Shown here piece after piece: positions 44,105-52,255 of a stretch of 64,000 bases of DNA. Location: NCBI RefSeq assembly GCF_019204045.1, contig NZ_JAGSPC010000002.1, positions 62,001-126,000 of the forward strand. The letters are read 5' to 3'. A model generated the notes under the pieces. It was not told where the DNA came from. It did no database searches and saw only the letters and a list, made by a program, of their open reading frames with translations. How positions within the stretch are numbered: position 1 is the first letter of the stretch; each line of letters starts with the position of its first letter. Both the position numbers and the translations under genes were made by a program. Origin of the DNA: Erythrobacter crassostreae (lineage in GTDB: Bacteria > Pseudomonadota > Alphaproteobacteria > Sphingomonadales > Sphingomonadaceae).

Positions 44105-46327
44105 TTACTCCGGCGGAGTAACGCCGTGGCTTTCAAGGAAGCGGAAAATCGTGTTCCACAGATGCGGTGAGATTTTCTCGCCCGCCACACGGTGCGTGTA
44201 CCCGGGATAGAGCATCATTTCGAACGGCACATTGCCTTCCTGAAGAACGCTGATCAGCTCTGACGAGTTTTCGAACACCACATTATCGTCCGCCATGCCG
44301 TGGATCAGCAGCATCGGATCGCTGATCTTGGTTGCATCGGGGATGGCGCTGGCGGTTTCGTAAGCCTCCGGCACTACGCGCGGATCGCCCATAAAGCGTT
44401 CGGTATAATGCGTGTCATACAGCTCCCACTTGGTCACTGGCGCACCGGAGATACCAGCAGCATAAAGGCCGGGATCAGCCTGAAGCTGTTTGAGCGTCAT
44501 GTATCCGCCGTATGACCAGCCATAAAGCGCGATTTTGTCACCATCGACATAATCGAGCGTCTTCAGAAACTCTGCGCCAACTTTCTGATCACGAACTTCG
44601 ACACCGCCCATTGCGCGGTATAGTGGTTGTTCGAAATCGACGCCGCGATTGGCGGTTCCGCGATTGTCGAGAGCGAAATAGATGTAGCCTCTATCGACGA
44701 CGGCCTGCGCGAGAGCACCGCCCCACCCTTTGTCCACGATCTGCGGCCCGGGGCCGGAGTAATGGTAATAGAATACGGGGTACTTTTTACCCGCTTCCAT
44801 CTCCGGTTTCAGCATCATGTAATGGAGATCGGTGCCGTCCTCAGCTTTTACCGTGCCGTATTCAGGCGCGACGTGGCTGGCGAGATATGGCGCGTATGGG
44901 TGGTCGACATTAAGAGCATTCTCTTCGACCCACGTCAGTCGTTCACCGCTGGTATCCGCAAGATAGCTTTGCGCAGGTTGATCGGTCTTGGAGCGCGTGA
45001 CGTAAAGCGAGCGCCCTTTTCCATCCATGCTGGCCGAATTCATATACTCCGCATCGGTGATCAATGTCGGGCGAGTTTCGCCGTCCAAGAATGTACGATA
45101 AATTTGCTGGGTCAGCACATTGTCAGTGCGCTGGAAGAACAGTTCACGGGTTTCCTGATTTACCCCGACAAGCGAAGTTGCCGGTGACGTACCGCTGGTA
45201 AGCTGCGTCCATTCGGTCCCGTCGAAACGGTAGAACTGGCCATATCCGCTGCGCTCTGACCACCACAGCAAAGTACCATCCGACAGAAAGCGGTAGTTGT
45301 TGCTAAGATTGATCCAGTAGTCTTCGCGCGCGGCTTTCTCTGTGAACCATACTTCGCTCGCGCCCGTCGCAGGGTCAACTTTCAGCATATCGAGCACGGT
45401 CTGCTCGCGGTTCTGCCGCTGAACATAAAGGTTGCCATCTGCGGCCCAGTTAACGCGCGCGATGTAGATGTCGGTTTCCTCACCGATATCGACCTTCACC
45501 TGATTTCCGCCATCGGGATCCATCACGTAAAGTTCGACAATCGCATTGTCAGAACCGGCCACTGGATAGCGCTGATCGAACACTTTCGTCCCGGTCGCAC
45601 CAATAGCTGCGCGGGTCACAATGCCGACTGGGCTTTCATCTGTGCGCTGCACAGCGATACGCGTGTCAGTGCCATTCCACCAGTAACCGGTGAGGCGGCC
45701 CATTTCTTCCTGCGCGACGAACTCCGCTTCGCCCCAACGGATCGTATCGTCTTCTTTGGGAGTGATCGGAGCGGCTTCTTCGCCGACTTCGCCGACCCAC
45801 AACTGACGATCACGCACAAACGACACGAAACCGCCTTTGCTCGACAGCTTTGGGTTGAGCTCACTTTCCTCGGTATCAGTCAGGCGCTGAACGCTGCCAT
45901 CCAGCTTTGCGAAATAGAGATCGCCATCCAGCGGCACGAGCACGCCGGAGCCGTCGCTCGCCCATTGATAGGAAATAATTCCTTTGAGGTTTCCCACGCG
46001 CGCACGCTCGCGCTGCATCTTTTCGTCTTCGGAAAGCTCACGTCCCGTACCCAGCGCTTCGCTATCGACCAGCATAGTCCATTCGCCGCTTGAGACATCA
46101 AAGCCCCACAGGTCATAGCGATCACGGTCATCATCGCGGTTGCGCAGCAAGGTTAGATACCGGCCATCGGGAGAGAGTTTCGCCTGACGAGGGCTGGAGC
46201 CATCGAGTGATGGCGAAGCAAACACCCGCTCAAATGTCAGTTCTTTCGGCTCGCTCATTGTGTGATCATCCGCGATGGCAGGAGCGGACAGGACAACGGC
46301 AGCAGCGGCGAGAAGCGATAAGCGCAT
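44105..46327 (-). CDS. Dipeptidyl peptidase IV-type S9 peptidase, secreted
   Basis: The 740-residue protein begins with a signal peptide (MRLSLLAAAAVVLSAPAIAD) and is therefore periplasmic. The long front part is a DPP-IV-type beta propeller, with an EE-like amino-terminal recognition region (AEFVAQEEMGR). The C-terminal alpha/beta hydrolase domain holds the catalytic Ser in YGWSYGGYM, Asp in IHGMADDNV and His in GYTHRVAGE. DPP-IV enzymes release Xaa-Pro dipeptides. The ATG at 46327 was chosen because it starts the signal peptide; the ORF reaches 46411. With the M2 peptidase, this gives the window two exported dipeptide-releasing enzymes. Confidence 0.92.
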   Translation of the reverse strand: MRLSLLAAAAVVLSAPAIADDHTMSEPKELTFERVFASPSLDGSSPRQAKLSPDGRYLTLLRNRDDDRDRYDLWGFDVSSGEWTMLVDSEALGTGRELSEDEKMQRERARVGNLKGIISYQWASDGSGVLVPLDGDLYFAKLDGSVQRLTDTEESELNPKLSSKGGFVSFVRDRQLWVGEVGEEAAPITPKEDDTIRWGEAEFVAQEEMGRLTGYWWNGTDTRIAVQRTDESPVGIVTRAAIGATGTKVFDQRYPVAGSDNAIVELYVMDPDGGNQVKVDIGEETDIYIARVNWAADGNLYVQRQNREQTVLDMLKVDPATGASEVWFTEKAAREDYWINLSNNYRFLSDGTLLWWSERSGYGQFYRFDGTEWTQLTSGTSPATSLVGVNQETRELFFQRTDNVLTQQIYRTFLDGETRPTLITDAEYMNSASMDGKGRSLYVTRSKTDQPAQSYLADTSGERLTWVEENALNVDHPYAPYLASHVAPEYGTVKAEDGTDLHYMMLKPEMEAGKKYPVFYYHYSGPGPQIVDKGWGGALAQAVVDRGYIYFALDNRGTANRGVDFEQPLYRAMGGVEVRDQKVGAEFLKTLDYVDGDKIALYGWSYGGYMTLKQLQADPGLYAAGISGAPVTKWELYDTHYTERFMGDPRVVPEAYETASAIPDATKISDPMLLIHGMADDNVVFENSSELISVLQEGNVPFEMMLYPGYTHRVAGEKISPHLWNTIFRFLESHGVTPPE

Positions 46328-46415
46328 TTCAAGGATAGCCCCTTTGAATTCAAAATGTGCCGCACTCCTCGCAATCGCGCCGCCGCAATGCAAGCCCGCG
46401 CGCCCTACCAACCAC

Positions 46416-46446
46416 GAAAAAGGGCGGCTCCCGCAGGAACCGCCCT
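46416..46446 (-). terminator. Rho-independent terminator after rplS
   Basis: AGGGCGG and CCGCCCT form the outer stem, with a further inner TCC/GGA pairing, around a CGCA loop. On the minus strand the stem is followed by TTTTT (46420-46416). It lies 22 nt after the rplS stop and ends the ffh-rplS operon. Confidence 0.9.
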
Positions 46447-46468
46447 CTCAAATTCGCTATTGCGTGAC

Positions 46469-46837
46469 TTAGCTCTTTGGAGCGTTTTCCCGGCGTTCCG
46501 CGATACGCGCACGCTTACCAGTGCGACCACGCAGATAGTAAAGCTTCGCACGGCGCACGACACCGCGGCGAACCACGGTGATGCTGTCGACGATTGGCGC
46601 GTAAAGCGGGAACACACGTTCCACACCTTCGCCAAAGCTCATTTTGCGGACGGTGAAGTTGCTGTTGATGCTGCGGTTAGAGCGCGCAATCACAACGCCT
46701 TCAAAGTTCTGAATACGCTCACGCGTACCTTCAATAACCTTCACGCCGACGCGCACTGTGTCGCCAGCCTGAAACTCAGGAATATCTTTGTTTGCTTTGC
46801 CGATTTCTTCGGCTTCGATTTGCTGGATCAGGTTCAC
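46469..46837 (-). CDS. rplS: 50S ribosomal protein bL19
   Basis: bL19 sits at the interface of the two ribosomal subunits. The 122-residue protein contains [20 protein letters not shown], then the conserved [11 protein letters not shown] and [19 protein letters not shown]. It starts with a GTG that overlaps the trmD stop codon (GTGA). It is the last gene of the ffh-rpsP-rimM-trmD-rplS operon and is followed by an intrinsic terminator. Confidence 0.97.
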   Translation of the reverse strand: MNLIQQIEAEEIGKANKDIPEFQAGDTVRVGVKVIEGTRERIQNFEGVVIARSNRSINSNFTVRKMSFGEGVERVFPLYAPIVDSITVVRRGVVRRAKLYYLRGRTGKRARIAERRENAPKS

Positions 46838-47583
46838 TGGTCCGGTCCTTTTTCTTTTCGCCGCGCGCCAGAGGCAGACTGGTCCCGAACGCTGTTATAG
46901 CGTTCCCAAAGGTCCGGCCTGCGTAACCTAGTGTCGGTTTCAGACTGTAGCTTTCGCCAAGCATCAACCTTCGCATGATCCCCAGATCGCAGCACTTCGG
47001 GGATCGTGCGCCCTTCCCATTCTTGAGGTCGGGTATATTGCGGATATTCAAGGAGACCGTCTTCAAACGATTCCTCGGTTCCACTAGAAGCCGCGCCCAT
47101 TACGCCGGGAAGCAGCCGAATGCAAGCATCAAGTATGGCAATCGCCGCCGTTTCACCGCCGGAAAGGACGATGTCGGCAAGGCTGACCTGCTCGATCTGA
47201 GGCCGAGCTTCAAATAACCGTTCATCAAAACCCTCAAACCGTCCGCACAGCAGCGTCACGCCGGAGCCAGCAGCAATCTCGCGAATGCGGTCCTGAGTGA
47301 TCGGCTTCCCGCGCGGCGTCATGGCAAGGATCGGGGCGTTCGGTTGGCGCTCGATAGCATGATCGACGCCGCGCCCAAGAACATCGCACTTAAGCACCAT
47401 CCCTGCCCCGCCGCCCGACGGAGGGGAGTCGACATTCTTGTGCTTGTCCAAAGCAAAGTCGCGCATCTGGATCGTCTCGCAAGTCCAATTCCCGCGTTCG
47501 AGCGCCTTACCCGCAAGGGATTGGCCGAGCGAGCCGGGGAACATCTCTGGGTAGAGGGTGAGGATTTGAGCGGCGAAGGTCAT
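46834..47583 (-). CDS. trmD: tRNA (guanine-N1-)-methyltransferase TrmD
   Basis: TrmD methylates G37 next to the anticodon and so prevents +1 frameshifting. The 249-residue protein has [20 protein letters not shown] at the front, the [18 protein letters not shown] motif and the knot region with [31 protein letters not shown] is the cofactor loop. It overlaps both its upstream membrane-protein gene (4 nt) and rplS (4 nt). Confidence 0.97.
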   Translation of the reverse strand: MTFAAQILTLYPEMFPGSLGQSLAGKALERGNWTCETIQMRDFALDKHKNVDSPPSGGGAGMVLKCDVLGRGVDHAIERQPNAPILAMTPRGKPITQDRIREIAAGSGVTLLCGRFEGFDERLFEARPQIEQVSLADIVLSGGETAAIAILDACIRLLPGVMGAASSGTEESFEDGLLEYPQYTRPQEWEGRTIPEVLRSGDHAKVDAWRKLQSETDTRLRRPDLWERYNSVRDQSASGARRKEKGPDQ

Positions 47584-47861
47584 TTCTTGAAATGACCGAG
47601 AAATACAGCTGCGATACTACTGCTCAGGATTACGCCGCCAAGAGCGAAGAAAACGACAGGTCGGATGAAGGGCCACCATCCGAAATCGCATGCGCCGCCA
47701 AGGCAGTCCAAAGCAGTCAAGTAGCCGAAAAACGAAACCAGCAGAAGCGACGGAGCGAACAGCATCGAATAGAACTGAGGGAGTCCAGCCTTGGCCAAGA
47801 GCAATCCAGCCAGATAAGTCAGCACAAAAGTCAAAAGCAGAGTGGCCGCTAAACCAAGCAT
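47580..47861 (-). CDS. Small three-helix membrane protein in the trmD operon
   Basis: The 93-residue protein has three hydrophobic segments and a pair of Cys residues (DCLGGACDF) between the second and third. I recognise no family. It lies between the nitrilase and trmD genes, 7 nt after the first and overlapping the second by ATGA. This position interrupts an otherwise conserved translation operon. Function is unknown. Confidence 0.6.
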   Translation of the reverse strand: MLGLAATLLLTFVLTYLAGLLLAKAGLPQFYSMLFAPSLLLVSFFGYLTALDCLGGACDFGWWPFIRPVVFFALGGVILSSSIAAVFLGHFKK

Positions 47862-47868
47862 GTCAATA

Positions 47869-48819
47869 TCATCCCCAATTCACCCCATCCTTAGCCCGCG
47901 TATCAACATTGAGTTCAAACACATCAGGCCGCGAATAGTGGCCATCCGTGTCAAGGCTCGCCAGCGCGCCGCCGATTTCGCTTAGGTCCAACTCCGCGTG
48001 GAGGGTTTCTTCACCCTCGCCAGCCTGCGCAATCACTCGCGCATCGGGCGCGATTATCATCGATCCGCCTTGGTTCAGCTGCTCGCCTTCAATGGCGTTG
48101 AACAGCGCGAGTGCATCGGCGTTGCCACCAACCCGCTCCAGCCCGTCAAACAGATCATCACGGTGCTGAACCAGCCCTGCGGCGAGCACAAAACAGCGTC
48201 CTTCCATCGCATAGTGCCGCGACGCTATCGCGTATTCTTCGCGCACAGTCGGCCATGCGGCGACGTGCAGCGTCTCGCCCAGATTGTGCATCGCGGCCCG
48301 CGCGAGCGGCATCCAGTGCTCCCAGCAGATCAAATTTCCTGCGCGGCCCCACTCCGCCTGATGCACGCCCAGCGTCGAACCATCGCCGCGCATCCAGATC
48401 AGCCGTTCGCCATGTGTCGGCACCAGCTTGCGGTGGTCCAGCGGCGCTTCGCCTGGACGGAACATCAATTGATTGTTGTAAAGGCTCTGGCGCACCCGTT
48501 CATGCGCACCGAGCGAGATACACGCGCCGGTCTCATCGCACAGCTCCTGCAATGGCAGCAGCCGTTCGTCATTCGGCACAATCGCCTGTTCCAGCATGAT
48601 CGCGTGGAGCGCCTTGCTTCCCGGATGATCCCACAGCGCCGCGCCCGGAGCCTCATCCAGCCACAGCGGATATCCGCCCAGAAACGTCTCGCCAAATGCC
48701 ACAAACTGCGCGCCGCCATCCATGGCTTCGCGGGCGAGACGCACCGCCTTCTCAATACCACCGGCAAAATCCAGCGGGATAGACGCGGCTTGGCAAATGG
48801 CAACTTTGAGTGTGGTCAT
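47869..48819 (-). CDS. Nitrilase / carbon-nitrogen hydrolase
   Basis: The 316-residue protein has the Glu-Lys-Cys triad of the nitrilase superfamily: Glu in FGETFLGGYPLW, Lys in DHRKLVPTHGER and Cys in NLICWEHWMPLAR. The GGYPLW and CWEHWMPL forms are those of true nitrilases (branch 1), which convert a nitrile to a carboxylic acid and ammonia, rather than amidases. The substrate is unknown. It lies 4 nt after rimM inside the rpsP-rimM-trmD-rplS operon, an odd place for a catabolic enzyme. Confidence 0.87.
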   Translation of the reverse strand: MTTLKVAICQAASIPLDFAGGIEKAVRLAREAMDGGAQFVAFGETFLGGYPLWLDEAPGAALWDHPGSKALHAIMLEQAIVPNDERLLPLQELCDETGACISLGAHERVRQSLYNNQLMFRPGEAPLDHRKLVPTHGERLIWMRGDGSTLGVHQAEWGRAGNLICWEHWMPLARAAMHNLGETLHVAAWPTVREEYAIASRHYAMEGRCFVLAAGLVQHRDDLFDGLERVGGNADALALFNAIEGEQLNQGGSMIIAPDARVIAQAGEGEETLHAELDLSEIGGALASLDTDGHYSRPDVFELNVDTRAKDGVNWG

Positions 48820-48823
48820 TTGC

Positions 48824-49354
48824 TCAGTCTTCCGCGAAATCAGCGGCTATCACAAGCCTTGTCACATCCCATTCGATGACCGCTGCATCGGTCATCGGAA
48901 CCATGAACGTCTTCATGCCTTTCGCAGGCACCGGATCTTTCTCGATCTCGATCACGTCAGTGGCGCCGAAATTCTGAATTGCGATCAGTTTGCCGACTTT
49001 GCTGCCAGTGTCTGTAACCACAGAGAGGCCAATCAGATCAGCGTGATAGTACTCACCGGTTTCAAGCGGAGGTAATTCCTCGCGCGAAACGGTCAAAACG
49101 CTACCGCGCATTTTCTCTGCATCGGTGCGTCCGGAACATTCGGCAAAGCGCGCAACCGCGCCGCCTTTATTGTCTGAGCGGATTTTCTTGAGCGTTAGCT
49201 CCCCGCCCGTATCGCGGACGATGAAAGTGCTGTGCGCGGAGAGCGCCTCGACGCCCTCCCCGAACAATTTGAGGCGAACCTCTCCCGAAACACCGTGCGC
49301 ACCAGTGACCGCGGCAAGTTCCAAGGTCTGGCGCGCATCGTTGTTTTCAGGCAT
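48824..49354 (-). CDS. rimM: Ribosome maturation factor RimM
   Basis: RimM binds bS19 and helps mature the 30S head. The 176-residue protein starts with LELAAVTGAHGVSGEVRLKL, the RimM N-terminal beta barrel. It continues to the PRC-barrel domain with EYYHADLIGLSVVTDTGSK. Length and start are typical. It lies 9 nt after rpsP and 4 nt before the nitrilase gene. Confidence 0.95.
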   Translation of the reverse strand: MPENNDARQTLELAAVTGAHGVSGEVRLKLFGEGVEALSAHSTFIVRDTGGELTLKKIRSDNKGGAVARFAECSGRTDAEKMRGSVLTVSREELPPLETGEYYHADLIGLSVVTDTGSKVGKLIAIQNFGATDVIEIEKDPVPAKGMKTFMVPMTDAAVIEWDVTRLVIAADFAED

Positions 49355-49363
49355 TTGAGCGGC

Positions 49364-49894
49364 TTACTCGCTCTTTTCTTCGGCAGCGTCATCAGCAGCA
49401 GCTTCTTCGGCTGGCGCTTCTTCGGTTGCAGCTTCTTCAGCCGGAGCCTCGTCTGCAGGCGCTTCTTCTGCAGCAGGTTCTTCTGCTGGCGCTTCGGCTG
49501 CTGCCTTGGCTTCTTCTTCCGCGGCCTTCTTGGCTTCTTCTTCAGCTTCCTTAGCGGCTACGGCCTTTTCAGCCTTCTCTTCAGCGCGCTCAGTCGCTTT
49601 TTCGCCCGGCTTGCCTTTGTTCGGGTTGTTGCGGGCTTCGCGCTCAAGAATGCCAGCAGCATCGAGGAAACGAAGAACCCGGTCCGATGGTGTCGCGCCA
49701 ACGCCGAGCCAGTATTTGGCGCGGTCTTCGTCAAGCTTCACGCGGTTTTCATCGTCCTTGGCGAGCAGCGGGTTATAGGTGCCGATCTGCTCAAGATATT
49801 TGCCGTCACGCGGGCTGCGCGAGTCGGATACGACGATGCGATAGTATGGACGTTTCTTTGCGCCACCGCGCGAAAGCCGGATTGCTACTGCCAT
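49364..49894 (-). CDS. rpsP: 30S ribosomal protein bS16 with long acidic tail
   Basis: The first ~85 residues are a normal bS16 ([20 protein letters not shown], with [18 protein letters not shown]). At 176 residues the protein is about twice the length of E. coli bS16. The excess is a low-complexity tail of Ala, Glu, Pro and Asp with repeated EEAPAEE-type units. Such tails are known in alphaproteobacterial bS16, but this one is long. It follows ffh by 52 nt and starts the rimM-trmD-rplS part of the operon. Confidence 0.96.
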   Translation of the reverse strand: MAVAIRLSRGGAKKRPYYRIVVSDSRSPRDGKYLEQIGTYNPLLAKDDENRVKLDEDRAKYWLGVGATPSDRVLRFLDAAGILEREARNNPNKGKPGEKATERAEEKAEKAVAAKEAEEEAKKAAEEEAKAAAEAPAEEPAAEEAPADEAPAEEAATEEAPAEEAAADDAAEEKSE

Positions 49895-49946
49895 TTGAAA
49901 TTACCTTTCGAGTGTAAATATCTGTAATTGCGTTAATTATTGGATT

Positions 49947-51392
49947 CTATTTCTTCGGACCGCCGAGGCCGGGAAGCCCGCCGGGCATGCCGCCGCCCGG
50001 TCCGCCAAGGCCGCCCATCCCGCCACCGGGACCGCCCATTCCTGGCATCCCACCGCCTCCAAACATGGCCGCGAGGCCTTTGAGGCCGCCCATTTTCTTG
50101 ATCTGCTTCATGGCGCGGCCCATTTCCTGATGCATTTTCAGCACCTTGTTGACCGTCTGGATATCCGTGCCGCTGCCCGCCGCAACGCGCTTTTTACGCT
50201 TGGCGTTCATCAGTTTTGGAAATGCGCGCTCTTTGGCCGTCATCGAACCGATGATCGCATCCATGTGGAGCAACACCTTGTCGTCCATGTTGGAGGCTTC
50301 CATCGCGGCCTTGGCCTTCTTCATGCCGGGCATCATGCCGGCAAGCATGCCGAGACCGCCCATATTCTGCATCTGCTTCAACTGCATACGAAGATCGTTA
50401 AGGTCGAACTTGCCCTTCTCGAAATTCTTCGCGAGCTGCTCGGCATCTTCTTCCTTGATCGTCGCAGCGGCCTTTTCGACCAAGCTGACAACATCACCCA
50501 TGCCGAGGATACGGTCAGCAACCGATCCCGGGCGGAAAGCTTCGATTGCGTCAAGTTTCTCGCCAGTGCCGGCAAACTTGATCGGTTTACCTGTAACAGC
50601 ACGCATCGAAAGCGCGGCCCCGCCGCGTGCATCGCCGTCCATTCGCGTGAGAACAACACCGGTAAGCGGAACTTCATTGGTAAAGCTTTGCGCGACATTG
50701 ACGGCATCTTGACCCGTCAGACTGTCGACAACCAGCAGCACTTCCGTGGGGGTCGAAACTTGGCTGACAGCCTTCATTTCGGCCATCAAAGCTTCGTCTA
50801 CGTGCAAACGTCCAGCGGTATCGAGCAGAAGAACGTCGAAATTTTGAAGCTTCGCCGATTCCATTGCGCGTCGTGCAATATCAACAGGTTGCTGGCCATC
50901 AACGATGGGAAGTGTGGAAACGTCCACTTGCTCGCCAAGCACAGCAAGCTGCTCCTGCGCCGCCGGACGATTGACATCGAGCGAGGCCATCATGGCTTTC
51001 TTGCCATGCTTTTCGCGAAGCATTTTGCCGAGTTTGGCAGTCGTAGTCGTCTTACCAGAGCCTTGCAGACCCACCATCATGATCACGATTGGTGGCTTCG
51101 CTTCGAGGGTTAGCCCTTCGACTTCGTGTCCGCCGAGGGTCTCAACAAGTTCGTCATGAACGATTTTGACGACTTGTTGGCCAGGGCTGACCGCTTTGAG
51201 GACTTCCTGACCGATCGCCTTTTCAGTGACCGCGTCGATAAAGCGGCGGGCAACCGGCAGCGCCACGTCAGCTTCAAGCAACGCGATCCGCACTTCGCGC
51301 ATCGCATCGCGAACGTCTTGCTCTTTAAGCGCACCGCGACCTTTGAGCTTGTCAAAGACGCCGCCTAAGCGGTCGGACAAATTGTCAAACAT
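49947..51392 (-). CDS. ffh: Signal recognition particle protein Ffh
   Basis: Ffh binds signal sequences of nascent membrane proteins and targets them with FtsY. The protein has 481 residues from the ATG at 51392, which has GAGGGAG upstream. The N and G domains show GLQGSGKTTTTAKLG, DVNRPAAQEQL, DTAGRLHVDE and TRMDGDARGGAALS. The Met-rich M domain follows, with LRMQLKQMQNMGGLGMLAGM. A long Gly/Met/Pro tail ends the chain. It heads the operon that carries rpsP. Confidence 0.97.
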   Translation of the reverse strand: MFDNLSDRLGGVFDKLKGRGALKEQDVRDAMREVRIALLEADVALPVARRFIDAVTEKAIGQEVLKAVSPGQQVVKIVHDELVETLGGHEVEGLTLEAKPPIVIMMVGLQGSGKTTTTAKLGKMLREKHGKKAMMASLDVNRPAAQEQLAVLGEQVDVSTLPIVDGQQPVDIARRAMESAKLQNFDVLLLDTAGRLHVDEALMAEMKAVSQVSTPTEVLLVVDSLTGQDAVNVAQSFTNEVPLTGVVLTRMDGDARGGAALSMRAVTGKPIKFAGTGEKLDAIEAFRPGSVADRILGMGDVVSLVEKAAATIKEEDAEQLAKNFEKGKFDLNDLRMQLKQMQNMGGLGMLAGMMPGMKKAKAAMEASNMDDKVLLHMDAIIGSMTAKERAFPKLMNAKRKKRVAAGSGTDIQTVNKVLKMHQEMGRAMKQIKKMGGLKGLAAMFGGGGMPGMGGPGGGMGGLGGPGGGMPGGLPGLGGPKK

Positions 51393-51452
51393 CGTCTTCA
51401 ACTCCCTCATGCCAGCGGCGGCACGAATTTTTGTCTGGTCGCCTCCCGAACC

Positions 51453-51475
51453 GAAAAAGTGCTGTTCACTTTTTC
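51453..51475. repeat. A+T-rich perfect inverted repeat between tRNA-Ala and ffh
   Basis: GAAAAAGTG and CACTTTTTC form a 9-bp perfect stem with loop CTGTT. On the minus strand the stem ends in TTTTTC, and the element lies about 100 nt after the tRNA gene and 60 nt before ffh. It may be the terminator for tRNA-Ala or an operator for ffh. Confidence 0.45.
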
Positions 51476-51573
51476 TGGGAAACTCCCGTAAACGCGAAAA
51501 ACGCCGGCGAACGAAACCTCGTTGGCCAGCGTGCGGAGCTCTTACTTAGAATTCCGACTTCAATATGGTTCGA

Positions 51574-51649
51574 TGGTGGAGCCTAGCGGGATCGAACCGC
51601 TGACCTCAACACTGCCAGTGTTGCGCTCTCCCAGCTGAGCTAAGGCCCC
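51574..51649 (-). tRNA. tRNA-Ala(GGC)
   Basis: A complete 76-nt cloverleaf with encoded CCA. The anticodon loop is CTGGCAG, giving anticodon GGC for GCC codons. The acceptor arm pairs GGGGCCT with AGGCTCC and contains the G3-U70 wobble pair that identifies alanine tRNAs. The D arm (AGCTCAGCTGGGAGAGC) and T loop (TTCGATC) are standard. It lies between the FYDLN gene and ffh, all on the minus strand. Confidence 0.96.
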
Positions 51650-51673
51650 ATCTCATCGATTTTGGCCTTACCA

Positions 51674-51701
51674 AAGATAAGACCGAACCCTGCTATCGCA
51701 A
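51674..51701 (-). promoter_or_regulatory. Possible promoter for tRNA-Ala
   Basis: Read on the minus strand, TTGCGA (51701-51696) and TATCTT (51679-51674) are 16 nt apart, and the -10 ends 24 nt before the tRNA. This is a fair sigma-70-type match in a suitable position. Confidence 0.35.
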
Positions 51702-51727
51702 GGAGGTGGCCGTTTATGGCCGCCCCC
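51702..51727 (-). terminator. Hairpin downstream of the FYDLN gene
   Basis: GGAGGTGGCC and GGCCGCCCCC form a 10-bp stem with one wobble and one mismatch around GTTTAT, 16 nt after the stop codon at 51743. The T-run is poor, so termination may be partial. It lies just before the possible tRNA promoter. Confidence 0.5.
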
Positions 51728-51742
51728 TGCGAAACGCAAGAA

Positions 51743-52087
51743 TTAATTCTCGTGATCGTCGTCGTCGCCTTTGCCCTTGGAAACGCCAAGGTCATCGTCG
51801 CCGCCCAGATCAATATCATTATCTGGCGAATCTTCTTCATCGTCGATATTCTCGACGTCTTTCAGCTCATCATCCTCGTCGTCGCCCGACAGGTCTGAAT
51901 CCGCCTCACCGTCTTTCTTTTTCTTGGCATCATCAAACGGGATAGGCTGCTTCGATTTCAGGACCGGCTCAGGGTACCATTCTTCGCCGCACTCAATGCA
52001 GGTAGCCGGTTCATCTTTACCGAGGTCGTAAAAACGCTCTCCGCATTTTGGGCAGGTACGCTTGGTACCCCATTCTGGCTTAGCCAT
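51743..52087 (-). CDS. FYDLN-acid family protein (TIGR02300-like)
   Basis: The protein has 114 residues from the ATG at 52087. It begins with AKPEWGTKRTCPKCGERFYD and continues with LGKDEPATCIECGEEWYPEP. This gives two CxxC pairs likely to bind zinc, plus the FYDLN-type motif (here FYDLG). The second half is a very acidic tail of Asp and Glu. The family is widespread in alphaproteobacteria and of unknown function. It is divergent from aroA. Confidence 0.9.
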   Translation of the reverse strand: MAKPEWGTKRTCPKCGERFYDLGKDEPATCIECGEEWYPEPVLKSKQPIPFDDAKKKKDGEADSDLSGDDEDDELKDVENIDDEEDSPDNDIDLGGDDDLGVSKGKGDDDDHEN

Positions 52088-52255
52088 TCTCACACAATCC
52101 TTAGTCTTGCCCGATCAGCGTGCCGGGCGAATGTCTCTGATATGTATTGGGACCGGAGAGTTCCGGAATCAAGATCGCGGCGCGCCTTGCCAGATGCATG
52201 GGGCACTGTCAAAGCAGCGCGTCTTGAAATCGAACGTAGTCACGGACGAAAAGAA

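Noticed and set aside
47998..48879. A 293-codon plus-strand frame opposite the nitrilase gene
   Set aside because: It is antisense to the Glu-Lys-Cys nitrilase and has no supporting feature.
49370..49600. Repeat array or CRISPR suggested by repetitive codons in rpsP
   Set aside because: The repeats are in-frame low-complexity codons for Ala and Glu with no fixed unit and spacer.
50130..51113. A 327-codon plus-strand frame opposite ffh
   Set aside because: It is antisense to the SRP GTPase domain and rich in His and Arg, as shadow frames are here.
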